Source of the DNA: Curtobacterium aurantiacum
GTDB taxonomy: Bacteria > Actinomycetota > Actinomycetes > Actinomycetales > Microbacteriaceae
NCBI RefSeq assembly: GCF_018598555.1
Contig: NZ_JAHEWN010000014.1
Coordinates: 32,179 to 96,178, forward strand
Length of the DNA stretch: 64,000 bases
Direction of reading: 5' to 3'
This document shows, piece by piece, positions 52,646 to 61,962 of this stretch (position 1 is the stretch's first letter; every line of letters starts with the position of its first letter). The position numbers and the translations under genes were made by a program. Below the pieces are notes generated by a model. The model was not told where the DNA came from. It made no database searches and saw only the letters and a program-made list of their open reading frames with translations.

Positions 52646-52816
52646 CCGGTCCCCCTCTCGTCCCGCGACCCGGCCACGTCGAGAACGCTACGGAGTCCAC
52701 GCACGCCGCCACGGGCCTCCCGGCCATCGGTGGAGAACGTCGGACGCGGGCGGCCCTGTGGAGGGAGGAGCCCTGCCGCCCACGCCCCCGGACGCAGGCG
52801 GTTAGACTCGACCACC

Positions 52817-54157
<1,341 letters not shown>

Positions 54158-54190
54158 GTCCCACGCTGCGCGGCGAGGCCGCGCGCACAT

Positions 54191-54239
54191 GGTGAGCAGC
54201 AATGGTCGCCTCCCGATGCGGGAGGCGGCCATTGCTGCT
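54191..54239. terminator. Long hairpin after aspS
   Basis: A 23-bp stem with one wobble (54191-54213 with 54217-54239) and a 3-nt loop. Outer arm TGAGCAGCAATGG; the inner part GCCTCCCG/CGGGAGGC belongs to the GGAGGC family. It separates aspS from the convergent Dabb-protein gene. Confidence 0.85.
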
Positions 54240-54286
54240 CAGGAAGCGCGACGCGAAGCGACGAGCGCGCGGCCGGGAGGCCCGGG

Positions 54287-54580
54287 TCAGCTCTGCCAGT
54301 CGATGGCGGCCCGCGACGTGACCAGTTCGCGGATCTCCGCTGCCGCGGCCTGGTGCTCCGGGTGCACCTGGTAGGCGTCGAGGCCGGCCAGGTCGTCGAA
54401 GGTCGCGACCACGGCGACGTCCTGGTTCTTGTCCGGGTACGCGACGTTCTCGACGACCTCGAGCGAGCGGATGGACTCGATCGTGCCGATCAGGCCGGTC
54501 AGGAGCTCGCGGATGCGGGCGATGGACGCGGTGCGGTCGAGGTCCGCACGCAGGGACCAGGAGACGACGTGGGAGATCAT
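54287..54580 (-). CDS. Dabb-domain (stress-responsive A/B barrel) protein
   Basis: A 97-aa protein with the dimeric alpha-beta barrel pattern: ISHVVSWSLRADLD at the start, YPDKNQDVAVVATFDDLAGLDAYQVHPEHQAAA in the middle. Members form small dimers; some act as cyclases or olivetolic-acid-type enzymes, most are uncharacterised. The ATG overlaps the thiol-protein stop by 4 bp, so it is second of a two-gene unit. Confidence 0.88.
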   Translation of the reverse strand: MISHVVSWSLRADLDRTASIARIRELLTGLIGTIESIRSLEVVENVAYPDKNQDVAVVATFDDLAGLDAYQVHPEHQAAAAEIRELVTSRAAIDWQS

Positions 54581-54831
54581 GCGCGGGCCTCGGCCTTCTC
54601 GAGTGCACGCGCGAGCCGGTCCGCGTCGACGTGCCAGTTACTGTGGACGCGCCCGTCGATCAGCACGACGGGGATGTCCTCCGCGTACTCCTGGCGGAGG
54701 GCGTCGTCGTCGAGGATCGAGCGTTCCTGCAGCGTGACACCGGGGTGTTCGGCGACGACACGTTCGACCACGGGTCGGGCGTCGTCACAGAGGTGGCATC
54801 CGGGCTTCGTCAGGAACGTCACTGCGGGCAT
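54577..54831 (-). CDS. Glutaredoxin-family thiol protein
   Basis: An 84-aa thioredoxin-fold protein with the redox site FLTKPGCHLCDDARP (CxxC) and cis-Pro in EDIPVVLIDGRV. DUF836-type glutaredoxins of this size are common in actinobacteria, where mycothiol replaces glutathione. ATG 54831 lies 6 nt after a -10-like TACGCT. It may supply thiol chemistry to the coupled Dabb protein, but there is no direct evidence. Confidence 0.88.
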   Translation of the reverse strand: MPAVTFLTKPGCHLCDDARPVVERVVAEHPGVTLQERSILDDDALRQEYAEDIPVVLIDGRVHSNWHVDADRLARALEKAEARA

Positions 54832-54857
54832 GGTCCCAGCGTAGTCCGGGAACGCGA

Positions 54858-54879
54858 AAGCCCCGGCGAACCGGGGCTT
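54858..54879 (-). terminator. Terminator after bS22 with UUCG tetraloop
   Basis: A perfect 9-bp stem (54858-54866 with 54871-54879). On the minus strand the loop is TTCG closed by G-C pairs, the extra-stable cUUCGg-like fold, followed by TCGCGTTCC. It lies 41 bp after the bS22 stop. Confidence 0.82.
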
Positions 54880-54919
54880 CTCGTGCAGGTCCTCCGACCT
54901 GCGCAGACCTGTTGAGGAT

Positions 54920-55018
54920 CTACTTCTTGTTGCGGCGCTGGTGACGCGTCTTGCGAAGGAGCTTGCGGTGCTTCTTCTTCGCCATGCGCTTACGACGCTT
55001 CTTGATGACAGAACCCAT
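54920..55018 (-). CDS. Small ribosomal protein bS22 (AURKAIP1/COX24 domain), 32 aa
   Basis: A 32-residue, extremely basic protein: [19 protein letters not shown], then [13 protein letters not shown]. This matches the actinobacterial small-subunit protein bS22 seen in mycobacterial ribosomes. GAGG lies 5 nt before ATG 55018. It is easily missed because it is so short. The BldC-like gene upstream and proC nearby match the order known from mycobacteria. Confidence 0.93.
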   Translation of the reverse strand: MGSVIKKRRKRMAKKKHRKLLRKTRHQRRNKK

Positions 55019-55127
55019 GTGGACCTCGCTCGGACTGATGCTGATGTACGGACACCGGGCCGAAGAGACCGCGGAAAATCAACCTGCCCGAGTCTACCGG
55101 CTGCCCGCTGTGATGTCGAACGCGCGG

Positions 55128-55322
55128 TCAGCCGACGTCCGCCACGCCACCGCGCAGCACGTCGGCGACGGCCGACTCGGGGACGCGGAAGGAGCGGCCG
55201 AAGCGGATGGCGGGGAGCTCCCCGGCGTGCACCATCCGGTACACGGTCATCTTCGAGACGCGCATCATCTCGGCAACCTCAGCGACGGTGAGGAAGCGCA
55301 CGTCGTCGAAACTGCCGGTCAT
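55128..55322 (-). CDS. BldC-like/excisionase-type DNA-binding protein
   Basis: A 64-aa MerR-like winged helix: FLTVAEVAEMMRVSKMTVYRMVHAGELPAIRFGRSFRVPESAV. BldC of Streptomyces is the best-known relative and binds DNA cooperatively at direct repeats to control development. The homologous small gene sits beside the bS22 gene in mycobacteria. ATG 55322 has GAAGG 6 nt upstream. Confidence 0.92.
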   Translation of the reverse strand: MTGSFDDVRFLTVAEVAEMMRVSKMTVYRMVHAGELPAIRFGRSFRVPESAVADVLRGGVADVG

Positions 55323-55459
55323 GGTCCGCCTTCGGGGCTCGCACGCGCGCTGCGCACGGGAGTGGTGTGACCTGTGTGGTCAGTGGCAACTGTAGAGGCG
55401 CGTGCGACTCGGTGTCCAGGATCAGTCCTCGGCGCGCGCTCACCGGCCGCGCCGCGGGC

Positions 55460-55975
55460 TCAGTCCTCGTCGGGCTTGCGGGTGAAGCGCTTGCGGCTGC
55501 GGTCCACCACGCGCTCCCAGCCCTGCTGCGCCCCGGAGATCGCGGCGGTGGCCCGGTAGGACGCCTCGGCCATGACCCGGCCGAGCTCGGTGCCGACCTC
55601 GACCGTGGCCTTGCCTGCCGTGCCGTTCCGGCGGACGGACACCGGCTGCCCGTCGGGCGTCCACGCCGTGGTGGCGGGTGTGCCGTCGGCGTCGACCGCA
55701 CCCGTGAACGGCAGCACCCACTCCTCCAGGTGGACGAGCGGCTCCGGGTCGAGCCGGTAGTACCGGTGCTGCCCCTCTTCGCGACTGGTGACGAGACCGA
55801 TGTCGCGGAGGACACGCAGGTGCTTCGACACCGTGGGCTGGCTGACACCGAGTCGTTGGACGAGCTGACCGACGCTGAGCTCCCCGCCCGTGACGTCCGA
55901 TCCGTAGGCGGACAGCAGGGTGCCGAGCAGCTCGCGCCGGGTCGGGTCCGCCACGACGGAGAAGATGTCGGCCAT
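55460..55975 (-). CDS. ArsR-family transcriptional regulator with C-terminal extension
   Basis: A 171-aa regulator. The ArsR winged helix (1-95) reads MADIFSVVADPTRRELLGTLL and VGQLVQRLGVSQPTVSKHLRVL. The metal-binding ELCVCDL motif is absent, so it is not a classic arsenic sensor. The C-terminal 75 residues (RNGTAGKATVEVG to the basic RSRKRFTRKPDED) form an uncharacterised extension. ATG 55975 lies 7 nt after a -10-like TAGCCT. It is divergent from trkH and may regulate it. Confidence 0.9.
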   Translation of the reverse strand: MADIFSVVADPTRRELLGTLLSAYGSDVTGGELSVGQLVQRLGVSQPTVSKHLRVLRDIGLVTSREEGQHRYYRLDPEPLVHLEEWVLPFTGAVDADGTPATTAWTPDGQPVSVRRNGTAGKATVEVGTELGRVMAEASYRATAAISGAQQGWERVVDRSRKRFTRKPDED

Positions 55976-56050
55976 GGGGGCAAGGCTAGCCGGGGCACCG
56001 CGGATGTACCATGACGAACCGTCCCGGCCCATGTCCTCGGAGGCATACGC

Positions 56051-57484
56051 ATGCTCGACCGAACCGAGCCGATCCCGCGCCACGTGAGCGTCAGCCGACG
56101 GCGCTCGAGCCGGATCGCGACGGTGCTCCGGTCGTCGCCGTCCCGACTGGCGATCGTCGTGTTCATCGCGCTCATCTTCCTGTTCACGGTGCTGTTCATG
56201 ACCCCGTGGGCCTCGACCGACGGGCGGGGCACACACTTCTCGGACGCGCTGTTCACCGCCGCGTCGGTGGTCTGCGTCACCGGGCTGGCCACGGTCGACA
56301 TGGCGACGCACTGGTCGGTGTTCGGCAAGGTCCTCGTGGTCATCGGCACCCAGATCGGCGCCGTCGGTGTGCTGACCTTCGCGTCGATCCTCGGCCTCTT
56401 CGTCACCCGCAAGCTCGGCCTGCGCGCCAAGCTGATGGCCGCCGGCGATTCGAACCCGCTCCGCACCCACCACGGGGCCGTCCCGGAGGGGCAGGCGGTG
56501 CGGCTCGGCGAGGTCGGCACCCTGCTCGCGACGGTGGCGGTGAGCACGCTCTCGATCGAGATCGTCCTCGGTCTGCTCCTCCTGCCGTCGGTGCTCATCG
56601 CCGGCATCCCGTTCTGGACCGCGGTCGGCGACTCCTTCTACTACGCGGCGATGGCCTTCACGAACACCGGGTTCTCGCCCAACGCCGACGGCCTCGATCC
56701 GTTCGCGCACGACTACTGGTTCCTGACGCTCCTGATGATCGGTGTCGTGGCCGGGTCCATCGGGTTCCCGGTGATCCGCGCGCTGACCAAGCAGCTGCGC
56801 AGCCCGCGGCGCTGGCCGATCCACGTCAAGCTGACCCTCGCCACGAGCGCGATCCTGCTCGTCGGCGGCGCGGTCGTCTACATCGCGCTCGAGGCATCCA
56901 ACCCCACGACCTTCGGCAAGGAGGGCGCCGGGCGCACCGCGTTCCAGGCCCTGTTCCTGTCGACCATGACCCGGTCGGGCGGCTTCTCGCTCGTCGACTT
57001 CGACCAGCTCAACGGCTCGAGCCTGCTCGTCACCGACATGCTCATGTTCATCGGCGGCGGGTCCGCGTCGACCGCGGGCGGCATCAAGGTGACGACCCTC
57101 GCTGTGCTGTTCCTCGCCGCGGTCGCCGAGGCCCGCGGCCGGCAGAGCATGGAGGCGTTCGGCCGCCGCATCCCCAGCGACGTCCTGCGGGTCGCGGTCG
57201 CCATCGTGCTCTGGGGAGCGACGATCGTGGCGGTCGCGACCGTCGTGCTCCTGCAGATCACCGACGACTCCCTCGACCGCGTCCTGTTCGAGGTGATCTC
57301 GGCGTTCTCGACCAGTGGGCTGTCCTCCGGGGTGTCCGCGAACCTCCCCGAGTCCGGCAAGTACGTCCTCGCCGCCACCATGTTCCTCGGCCGGGTCGGT
57401 ACAGTGACCATCGCCGCTGCCCTGGCCGCCAGCCAGAGCCGGCAACTGTTCCGCCGTCCCGAGGAGAGGCCGATCGTTGGCTGA
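56051..57484 (+). CDS. K+ uptake protein TrkH/KtrB family
   Basis: A 477-aa potassium-translocating subunit with four M1-P-M2 repeats. Selectivity-filter segments are visible: ASVVCVTGLATVD, MAFTNTGFSPNAD, MTRSGGFSLVDF and SAFSTSGLSSGVS, with Gly in each filter. It works with the following TrkA-type gate. GGAGG is 8 nt before ATG 56051. An extended -10-like TGTACCAT (56005-56012) lies upstream. Confidence 0.94.
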   Translation: MLDRTEPIPRHVSVSRRRSSRIATVLRSSPSRLAIVVFIALIFLFTVLFMTPWASTDGRGTHFSDALFTAASVVCVTGLATVDMATHWSVFGKVLVVIGTQIGAVGVLTFASILGLFVTRKLGLRAKLMAAGDSNPLRTHHGAVPEGQAVRLGEVGTLLATVAVSTLSIEIVLGLLLLPSVLIAGIPFWTAVGDSFYYAAMAFTNTGFSPNADGLDPFAHDYWFLTLLMIGVVAGSIGFPVIRALTKQLRSPRRWPIHVKLTLATSAILLVGGAVVYIALEASNPTTFGKEGAGRTAFQALFLSTMTRSGGFSLVDFDQLNGSSLLVTDMLMFIGGGSASTAGGIKVTTLAVLFLAAVAEARGRQSMEAFGRRIPSDVLRVAVAIVLWGATIVAVATVVLLQITDDSLDRVLFEVISAFSTSGLSSGVSANLPESGKYVLAATMFLGRVGTVTIAAALAASQSRQLFRRPEERPIVG

Positions 57485-58172
57485 CCGAAACCGTTCGCCG
57501 CACCAGCACGGTGCCATCAGTCACGACGCTCCCGTCCTCGTCATCGGGCTCGGTCGCTTCGGGGCCGCCACCGCCGGCCAGCTCGAACGCCAGGACCGCG
57601 AGGTGCTCGTCGTCGACACCGACGCCGGCCTGGTGCAGAAGTGGTCCGACCGGGTCACCCACGCGGTGCAGGCCGACGCCACGGACATTGACGCGCTCCG
57701 GCAGATCGGCGCGCAGGACTTCGCCATCGCCGTCGTCGGGACCGGCAGCGACCTGGAGTCGAGCGTCCTCATCACCGCGAACCTGGTCGACCTCGGCGTC
57801 CCGCAGATCTGGGCGAAGGCCATCAGCCGGTCGCACGGCACGATCCTGTCCCGCATCGGCGCGAACCACGTCGTCTACCCCGAGCGGGAGGCCGGCGAGC
57901 GAACCGCCCACCTGGTCTCCGGCCGCATGCTCGACTTCATCGAGTTCGACGACGACTTCGCCGTGGTCAAGATGTTCCCGCCGCGCGCGGTCCGCGGCAA
58001 GGACCTCGCCACCACGGTCATCCGCACCCGGTTCGGCCTGACCGTGCTCGGCATCAAGCCGCCCGGCAACCCGTTCGTGCCGGCGACGCCGGACAGCGTG
58101 ATCGGTGAGGACGACGTCATCATCGTCTCGGGTTCCGAGACTGACCTGGAGCGCTTCGCCGCGTACGAGTAA
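57477..58172 (+). CDS. TrkA-family K+ uptake regulator (KtrA-like)
   Basis: A 231-aa cytoplasmic gating ring subunit. The RCK_N domain has the nucleotide motif VLVIGLGRFGAATAGQLE (about 20-37) and acidic strand VLVVDTDAGL; the RCK_C domain is at about 150-231 (ARAVRGKDLATT-like, DSVIGEDDVIIVSG). The TTG at 57477 has GAGGAG upstream and overlaps the trkH stop by 8 bp. Confidence 0.94.
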   Translation: MADRNRSPHQHGAISHDAPVLVIGLGRFGAATAGQLERQDREVLVVDTDAGLVQKWSDRVTHAVQADATDIDALRQIGAQDFAIAVVGTGSDLESSVLITANLVDLGVPQIWAKAISRSHGTILSRIGANHVVYPEREAGERTAHLVSGRMLDFIEFDDDFAVVKMFPPRAVRGKDLATTVIRTRFGLTVLGIKPPGNPFVPATPDSVIGEDDVIIVSGSETDLERFAAYE

Positions 58173-58183
58173 CGACCACCGGA

Positions 58184-58227
58184 CGGACGGGAGGCCCGTG
58201 GCGGCGTCGCCACGGGCCTCCCGTCCG
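58184..58227. terminator. Bidirectional GGAGGC-family terminator between trkA and proC
   Basis: A perfect 20-bp stem (58184-58203 with 58208-58227) and 4-nt loop. Arms read CGGACGGGAGGCCCGTGGCG and its complement. It begins 11 bp after the trkA stop and ends 14 bp before the proC stop. Confidence 0.9.
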
Positions 58228-58241
58228 CACAGCGGTTGCGT

Positions 58242-59072
58242 CTACGACGCGGCGATCTCCTCGGCACGCGCGATCGCGGCACGCGACGCGCGCAGCAGCG
58301 TGTCCGCCAGGTCGGCGTCCTGCAGCATCGCGACGGCCCGCTCCGTCGTGCCCTTCGGGCTCGTCACCGCGCGGCGCAGGTCGGCGGGCTCACGGCCCGA
58401 CCGCTCGAGCAGCTCGACCGCGCCGCGGACGGTGCCCTGCACCATCGTCGCCGCCTGCTCGTGGGTGAACCCGAGCTCCTCGGCGGCACGCTGCCACTGC
58501 TCGATCAGCAGGAAGACGTAGGCGGGACCGGAACCGGACACGGCGGACAGCGCGTCGAGCTGCGACTCCGGCACCTCGATGACCTCACCCGAGGCGGTGA
58601 ACACCGACGACGCCAGTGCGACGGCCTCGGCGTCGGCCGAGGTGCCCGCGCTGATGCCGGTGACGCCGTGGCCGACGCCGATCGGGGTGTTCGGCAGGGC
58701 ACGGACGACGCGGACGCCGGCGGGCACCCGTGCCTCCATGCTCGCGATGGTGGTGCCGACGGCGACACTGACCAGGACGGCGCCGGGCTCCAGGTCGTCG
58801 GCGACCTCGTCGAGCAGGTCCGCGATCATGTACGGCTTCACGCCGACCACCACGAGGGCAGCGCCGCGGACGGCCGAGCGGTTCGCCGCGGGGTCGGTGT
58901 CGCTCGCGGTGGCGTCGAGGCCGCGCTCCCGGTGGGCAGCAGCGGACGCCTCCGACTTCGTGGTGAGGGTCACGGTGGCCGGGTCGAGTCCCGCGGCGAG
59001 CAGGCCGTCGAGGACCGCGCCGGACATGGAGCCGACGCCGAGCAGGGCGGTGCGGGGCAGGTCGATCGTCAT
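58242..59072 (-). CDS. proC: Pyrroline-5-carboxylate reductase
   Basis: ProC reduces P5C to proline with NAD(P)H. The 276-aa sequence has the Rossmann start LLGVGSMSGAVLDGL, VVVGVKPYMIADLL, VRVVRALPNTPIGVGHGVTG, and the family signature around AVSGSGPAYVFLLIEQ and TSPKGTTERAV. ATG 59072 lies 7 nt after a -10-like TAGGGT. It is divergent from the CDF gene. Confidence 0.96.
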   Translation of the reverse strand: MTIDLPRTALLGVGSMSGAVLDGLLAAGLDPATVTLTTKSEASAAAHRERGLDATASDTDPAANRSAVRGAALVVVGVKPYMIADLLDEVADDLEPGAVLVSVAVGTTIASMEARVPAGVRVVRALPNTPIGVGHGVTGISAGTSADAEAVALASSVFTASGEVIEVPESQLDALSAVSGSGPAYVFLLIEQWQRAAEELGFTHEQAATMVQGTVRGAVELLERSGREPADLRRAVTSPKGTTERAVAMLQDADLADTLLRASRAAIARAEEIAAS

Positions 59073-59136
59073 GCTCCCGACCCTACCGACGCGACCCGCC
59101 TAGGATCGTGTCGCAGACCACGAGAAGGGGACAGCT

Positions 59137-60093
59137 GTGAGCGCTTCCGGAGGCACGAAGGCGATCTTCGCCGCACTCGGTGCCAACATCGGCATCGCGA
59201 TCGTGAAGTTCATCGCGGCGGCGATCAGCGGATCGGCGTCGATGCTGGCCGAGGGCGTGCACTCCCTGGCCGACTCCGCGAACCAGCTCCTCCTGCTGCT
59301 CGGTGGCCGGAAGGCCCGGCGAGCGGCGGACCAGGAGCACCCCTTCGGCTACGGGCGTGAACGGTACGTCTACGCGTTCGTCGTCTCCATCATCCTGTTC
59401 TCGGTCGGCGGTGTGTTCTCGCTCTACGAGGGCATCGAGAAGCTCGCCCACCCGCACCCGCTCGAGAACTGGTGGCTACCCCTCGTCGTGCTCGTGATCG
59501 CCATCGGGCTCGAGGGCTTCTCGCTCCGCACCGCCCTGAAGGAGGCCCGGCCGCAGAAGGGCTCGCAGAGCTGGGTGCAGTTCGTCCGTCGCGCCAAGGC
59601 GCCCGAGCTGCCCGTCGTGATGCTCGAGGACACCGCGGCCCTGCTCGGTCTGGTGTTCGCGCTCTTCGGGGTCGGGCTGACGGCGATCACCGGCAACGGG
59701 GTGTTCGACGCGATCGGCACGATGCTCATCGCGGCGCTGCTCATCGCCGTCGCGGTGGTGCTCGGCATCGAGACGAAGAGCCTGCTCGTGGGCGAGGGCG
59801 CGACCGCCGCCGACGTCGAGCGCATCAAGGAGGCGGTGCTCGACGGCCCCGAGGTCGACGCGATCATCCACCTCAAGACCCTGTACCTCGGCCCGGACGA
59901 ACTCATGGTCGGGGTGAAGGTCGCCGTCGACGGGGACCGCCGGCTCGGGGACGTCGCGGCGGGCATCGATGCCGTCGAGCAGCGAGTCCGGAGCGCCGTG
60001 CCCATCGCCCGGGTGATCTACGTCGAACCCGACGTCCTGCGCACCGGGCCGCAGCCGCCGACCGAGGCGATCGTCATCCTCGCCGCAGACTGA
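59137..60093 (+). CDS. Cation diffusion facilitator (CDF) family transporter
   Basis: A 318-aa H+-coupled divalent-metal exporter. Six TMs lie in residues 8-210. The metal site shows AEGVHSLADSANQ (TM2; His and Asp) and VMLEDTAALLG (TM5; Glu, Asp), and a cytoplasmic C-terminal domain follows. The TM5 motif ExxxD differs from the HxxxD of zinc exporters, so specificity may lean away from zinc. GTG 59137 has AAGGGG upstream. A TAGGAT (59101-59106) is the likely -10. It overlaps tadA on the other strand by 20 bp. Confidence 0.9.
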   Translation: MSASGGTKAIFAALGANIGIAIVKFIAAAISGSASMLAEGVHSLADSANQLLLLLGGRKARRAADQEHPFGYGRERYVYAFVVSIILFSVGGVFSLYEGIEKLAHPHPLENWWLPLVVLVIAIGLEGFSLRTALKEARPQKGSQSWVQFVRRAKAPELPVVMLEDTAALLGLVFALFGVGLTAITGNGVFDAIGTMLIAALLIAVAVVLGIETKSLLVGEGATAADVERIKEAVLDGPEVDAIIHLKTLYLGPDELMVGVKVAVDGDRRLGDVAAGIDAVEQRVRSAVPIARVIYVEPDVLRTGPQPPTEAIVILAAD

Positions 60094-60544
60094 AGAAGTC
60101 GTCGAGGAGCCCGGCGCAGGCCGCCTCGAGCACGCCGCCGATCACCTCGGAGCGGTGCGGCAACCGGCGGTCCCTGGCGATGTCGTAGACGCTGCCGCTG
60201 GCACCGGCCTTCGGGTCCCACGCGCCGAAGACGACCCGGGGCACCCGTGCTGCCATGACGGCGCCGGCGCACATCGGGCAGGGCTCGAGCGTGACCACCA
60301 GCGTGTGCTCCTCGAGGTGCCAGTCCCCCGTGACGGCCGCAGCGGCCCGGAGCGCGAGCACCTCGGCGTGCGCCGTCGGGTCCTGCCGCGCCTCGCGCTC
60401 GTTCCGGCCGGTGGCGACCACGACGCCGTCGCGGTCGAGCACCACGGCGCCGACCGGGACGTCGCCGGTGTCCAGGCACCGCCTGGCCTCGTCGAGGGCA
60501 CGCTCCATCGCCGGGACGAACGGGCGGGCTGCTGGCTGCTCCAC
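60074..60544 (-). CDS. tadA: tRNA-adenosine(34) deaminase
   Basis: TadA makes inosine at the wobble position of tRNA-Arg(ACG). The 156-aa enzyme has the zinc/catalytic motifs [13 protein letters not shown] (HAE) and [12 protein letters not shown] (PCxxC), and the typical [18 protein letters not shown] 60544 has AGGAGG 5 nt upstream; the frame is open further without homology. It is divergent from upp and converges with the CDF gene, overlapping 20 bp. Confidence 0.94.
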   Translation of the reverse strand: MEQPAARPFVPAMERALDEARRCLDTGDVPVGAVVLDRDGVVVATGRNEREARQDPTAHAEVLALRAAAAVTGDWHLEEHTLVVTLEPCPMCAGAVMAARVPRVVFGAWDPKAGASGSVYDIARDRRLPHRSEVIGGVLEAACAGLLDDFFSLRRG

Positions 60545-60584
60545 GGGACCTCCTGACGGTCGGCGGCACGCTAGGCTCGACCCT

Positions 60585-61220
60585 ATGCGAGTCCACGTCG
60601 CCGACCACCCGCTCATCACCCACAAGCTCTCGGTGCTCCGCGACCGTACGACGCCCTCCCCCACGTTCCGCGCGCTGACCGAAGAGCTCGTCACGCTCCT
60701 CGCGTACGAGGCAACGCGGGGCGTCCGGGTCACGGCGACGCCGATCGACACCCCGGTGGCGCACACCATGGGCGTCGCGATCGCCAAGCCCAGGCCGCTC
60801 GTCGTCCCGATCCTCCGCGCCGGGCTCGGCATGCTCGAGGGCATGGTCAAGCTCGTCCCGACGGCCGAGGTCGGCTTCCTCGGCATGGCCCGCAACGAAG
60901 AGACGCTCGAGCCGCAGACCTACGCCGAGCGCCTGCCCGACGACCTGTCCGGGCGACAGTGCTTCGTGCTCGACCCGATGCTCGCCACCGGTGGCACCCT
61001 CGCCGCCGCGATCGACTTCCTGTTCGCCCGCGGCGCGGAAGAGGTCACGTGCGTGTGCATCCTCGGTGCCCCCGAAGGGCTCGCCATGGTCGAGCAGGCC
61101 GTCGGTGACCGCAACGTCTCGATCGTCCTCGGTGCGCTCGACGAGAAGCTCGACGAGAACGGCTACATCGTGCCGGGGCTCGGCGACGCCGGCGACCGGC
61201 TCTACGGCCTGGCCGAGTAG
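60585..61220 (+). CDS. upp: Uracil phosphoribosyltransferase
   Basis: Salvages uracil to UMP with PRPP. The 211-aa sequence has the family signatures [25 protein letters not shown] and the PRPP loop [20 protein letters not shown], and ends with [13 protein letters not shown] 60585 lies 7 nt after a -10-like TAGGCT (60572-60577), so the message should be leaderless. A perfect hairpin follows. Confidence 0.97.
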   Translation: MRVHVADHPLITHKLSVLRDRTTPSPTFRALTEELVTLLAYEATRGVRVTATPIDTPVAHTMGVAIAKPRPLVVPILRAGLGMLEGMVKLVPTAEVGFLGMARNEETLEPQTYAERLPDDLSGRQCFVLDPMLATGGTLAAAIDFLFARGAEEVTCVCILGAPEGLAMVEQAVGDRNVSIVLGALDEKLDENGYIVPGLGDAGDRLYGLAE

Positions 61221-61238
61221 CGCAGACCCGCCACGTCT

Positions 61239-61282
61239 CGGACTGGAGGCGCGGTGCCGGCTGGCACCGCGCCTCCAGTCCG
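61239..61282. terminator. GGAGGC-family terminator after upp
   Basis: A perfect 20-bp stem (61239-61258 with 61263-61282) and loop GGCT. Arms read CGGACTGGAGGCGCGGTGCC and its complement; nearly the same as the menC terminator at 45241. It begins 18 bp after the upp stop. Confidence 0.9.
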
Positions 61283-61303
61283 TCCTGGCGCGCGACGCGA
61301 CGG

Positions 61304-61455
61304 CCGTACCGCCCGTACCGGGCGTACCCGCCCGTACCGGGCGTACCCGCCCGTTCCGGGCGTACCCGCCCGTTCCGGGCGTACCCGCCCGTTCCGGGCG
61401 TACCCGGTCGTTCCGGACGTACCGGGTCGTTCGGGGCGTACCCGGTCGTTCCTTT
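61304..61455. repeat. 19-bp tandem repeat array, about eight copies
   Basis: Unit CGTACCCGCCCGTTCCGGG starts at 61323, 61342, 61361, 61380, 61399, 61418 and 61437, with a degenerate first copy near 61304. Copies from 61342 to 61398 are nearly identical; the outer ones drift. There are no spacers. It fills most of the 379-bp gap between upp and the small ORF at 61600. After it, an inverted repeat TTCCCAT/ATGGGAA (61479-61502) is the only other structure before the promoter. Confidence 0.9.
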
Positions 61456-61563
61456 CCACCCGGTATGCCCGATTCGACTTCCCATCGCGGGCGCAATGGG
61501 AAAGAACGGGCGTGGCGCTCGACGGCCGCGCGGTCGCGCTCACCGCACCGTCCACGCGGACGG

Positions 61564-61593
61564 TTGACACCGCGTTGGTATACCGCCGATACT
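61564..61593 (+). promoter_or_regulatory. Strong sigma-70-like promoter with palindromic spacer
   Basis: A -35 TTGACA (61564-61569), perfect, and a -10 GATACT (61588-61593) are 18 bp apart. The spacer contains the palindrome GGTATACC (61577-61584), a possible operator. The start codon of the small ORF at 61600 is 6 nt after the -10, so a transcript would be leaderless. Confidence 0.72.
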
Positions 61594-61599
61594 CGTCCC

Positions 61600-61719
61600 A
61601 TGACTGCAACCGTGTCCACCCGCGTCCTCTCCGAGGCGTGCTCCTCCGCAGGGGCAGTGGGGACCGTCGGCACGATGATGCCGGCCATGGCAGTCATGCG
61701 TTGTCGAATGTGTGCCTGA
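61600..61719 (+). CDS. Putative 39-aa leader peptide
   Basis: An ORF of 39 codons: begins MTATVSTRVLSEAC and ends MRCRMCA. It directly follows a strong promoter, with only 6 nt between the -10 and ATG, so ribosomes should start at the RNA 5' end. The last seven codons include two Cys and two Arg codons, which could make a stalling site. It is 243 bp upstream of the winged-helix gene with hairpins in between. No homologue is recognised; a non-translated start of a long 5' UTR is the alternative. Confidence 0.5.
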   Translation: MTATVSTRVLSEACSSAGAVGTVGTMMPAMAVMRCRMCA

Positions 61720-61747
61720 TCGGCACCCGTTCCAGCCGGATCCCCCG

Positions 61748-61874
61748 CGACACCATCCCCGTCGCGAGCGCGTGATCCCCGGGTGACGGACACCGTCGGC
61801 GACGCGCACCACGTCACGAGGTCTGTCTCCCGTTCCCCCGGGTCTGCCCCGGTCCGCAGCAGGACCGCAGGGCG
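61748..61874 (+). promoter_or_regulatory. Structured 5' UTR before the winged-helix gene
   Basis: Between the small ORF and ATG 61963 there are two clear hairpins: CGCGAC/GTCGCG (about 61748-61770) and a longer GGTCC/GGACC stem extended by GCCC/GGGC (about 61847-61874). There is no U-tract. The arrangement of promoter, short ORF, hairpins and regulator gene fits translational or attenuation control, but alternative structures were not computed. Confidence 0.4.
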
Positions 61875-61962
61875 CATCGGCGTACCGCCGCACCCGGGAT
61901 GACGCATTCGACACCGGCCGCCGCGCCACCCGCGCACCGGCCACACCGCCCGGAGAACCACC

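Noticed and set aside
55460..55975. Arsenic or metal sensor
   Set aside because: The ArsR fold is clear but the cysteine motif for metal binding is absent.
61304..61455. CRISPR array
   Set aside because: Units of 19 bp follow each other without spacers and no cas gene is near; it is a plain tandem repeat.
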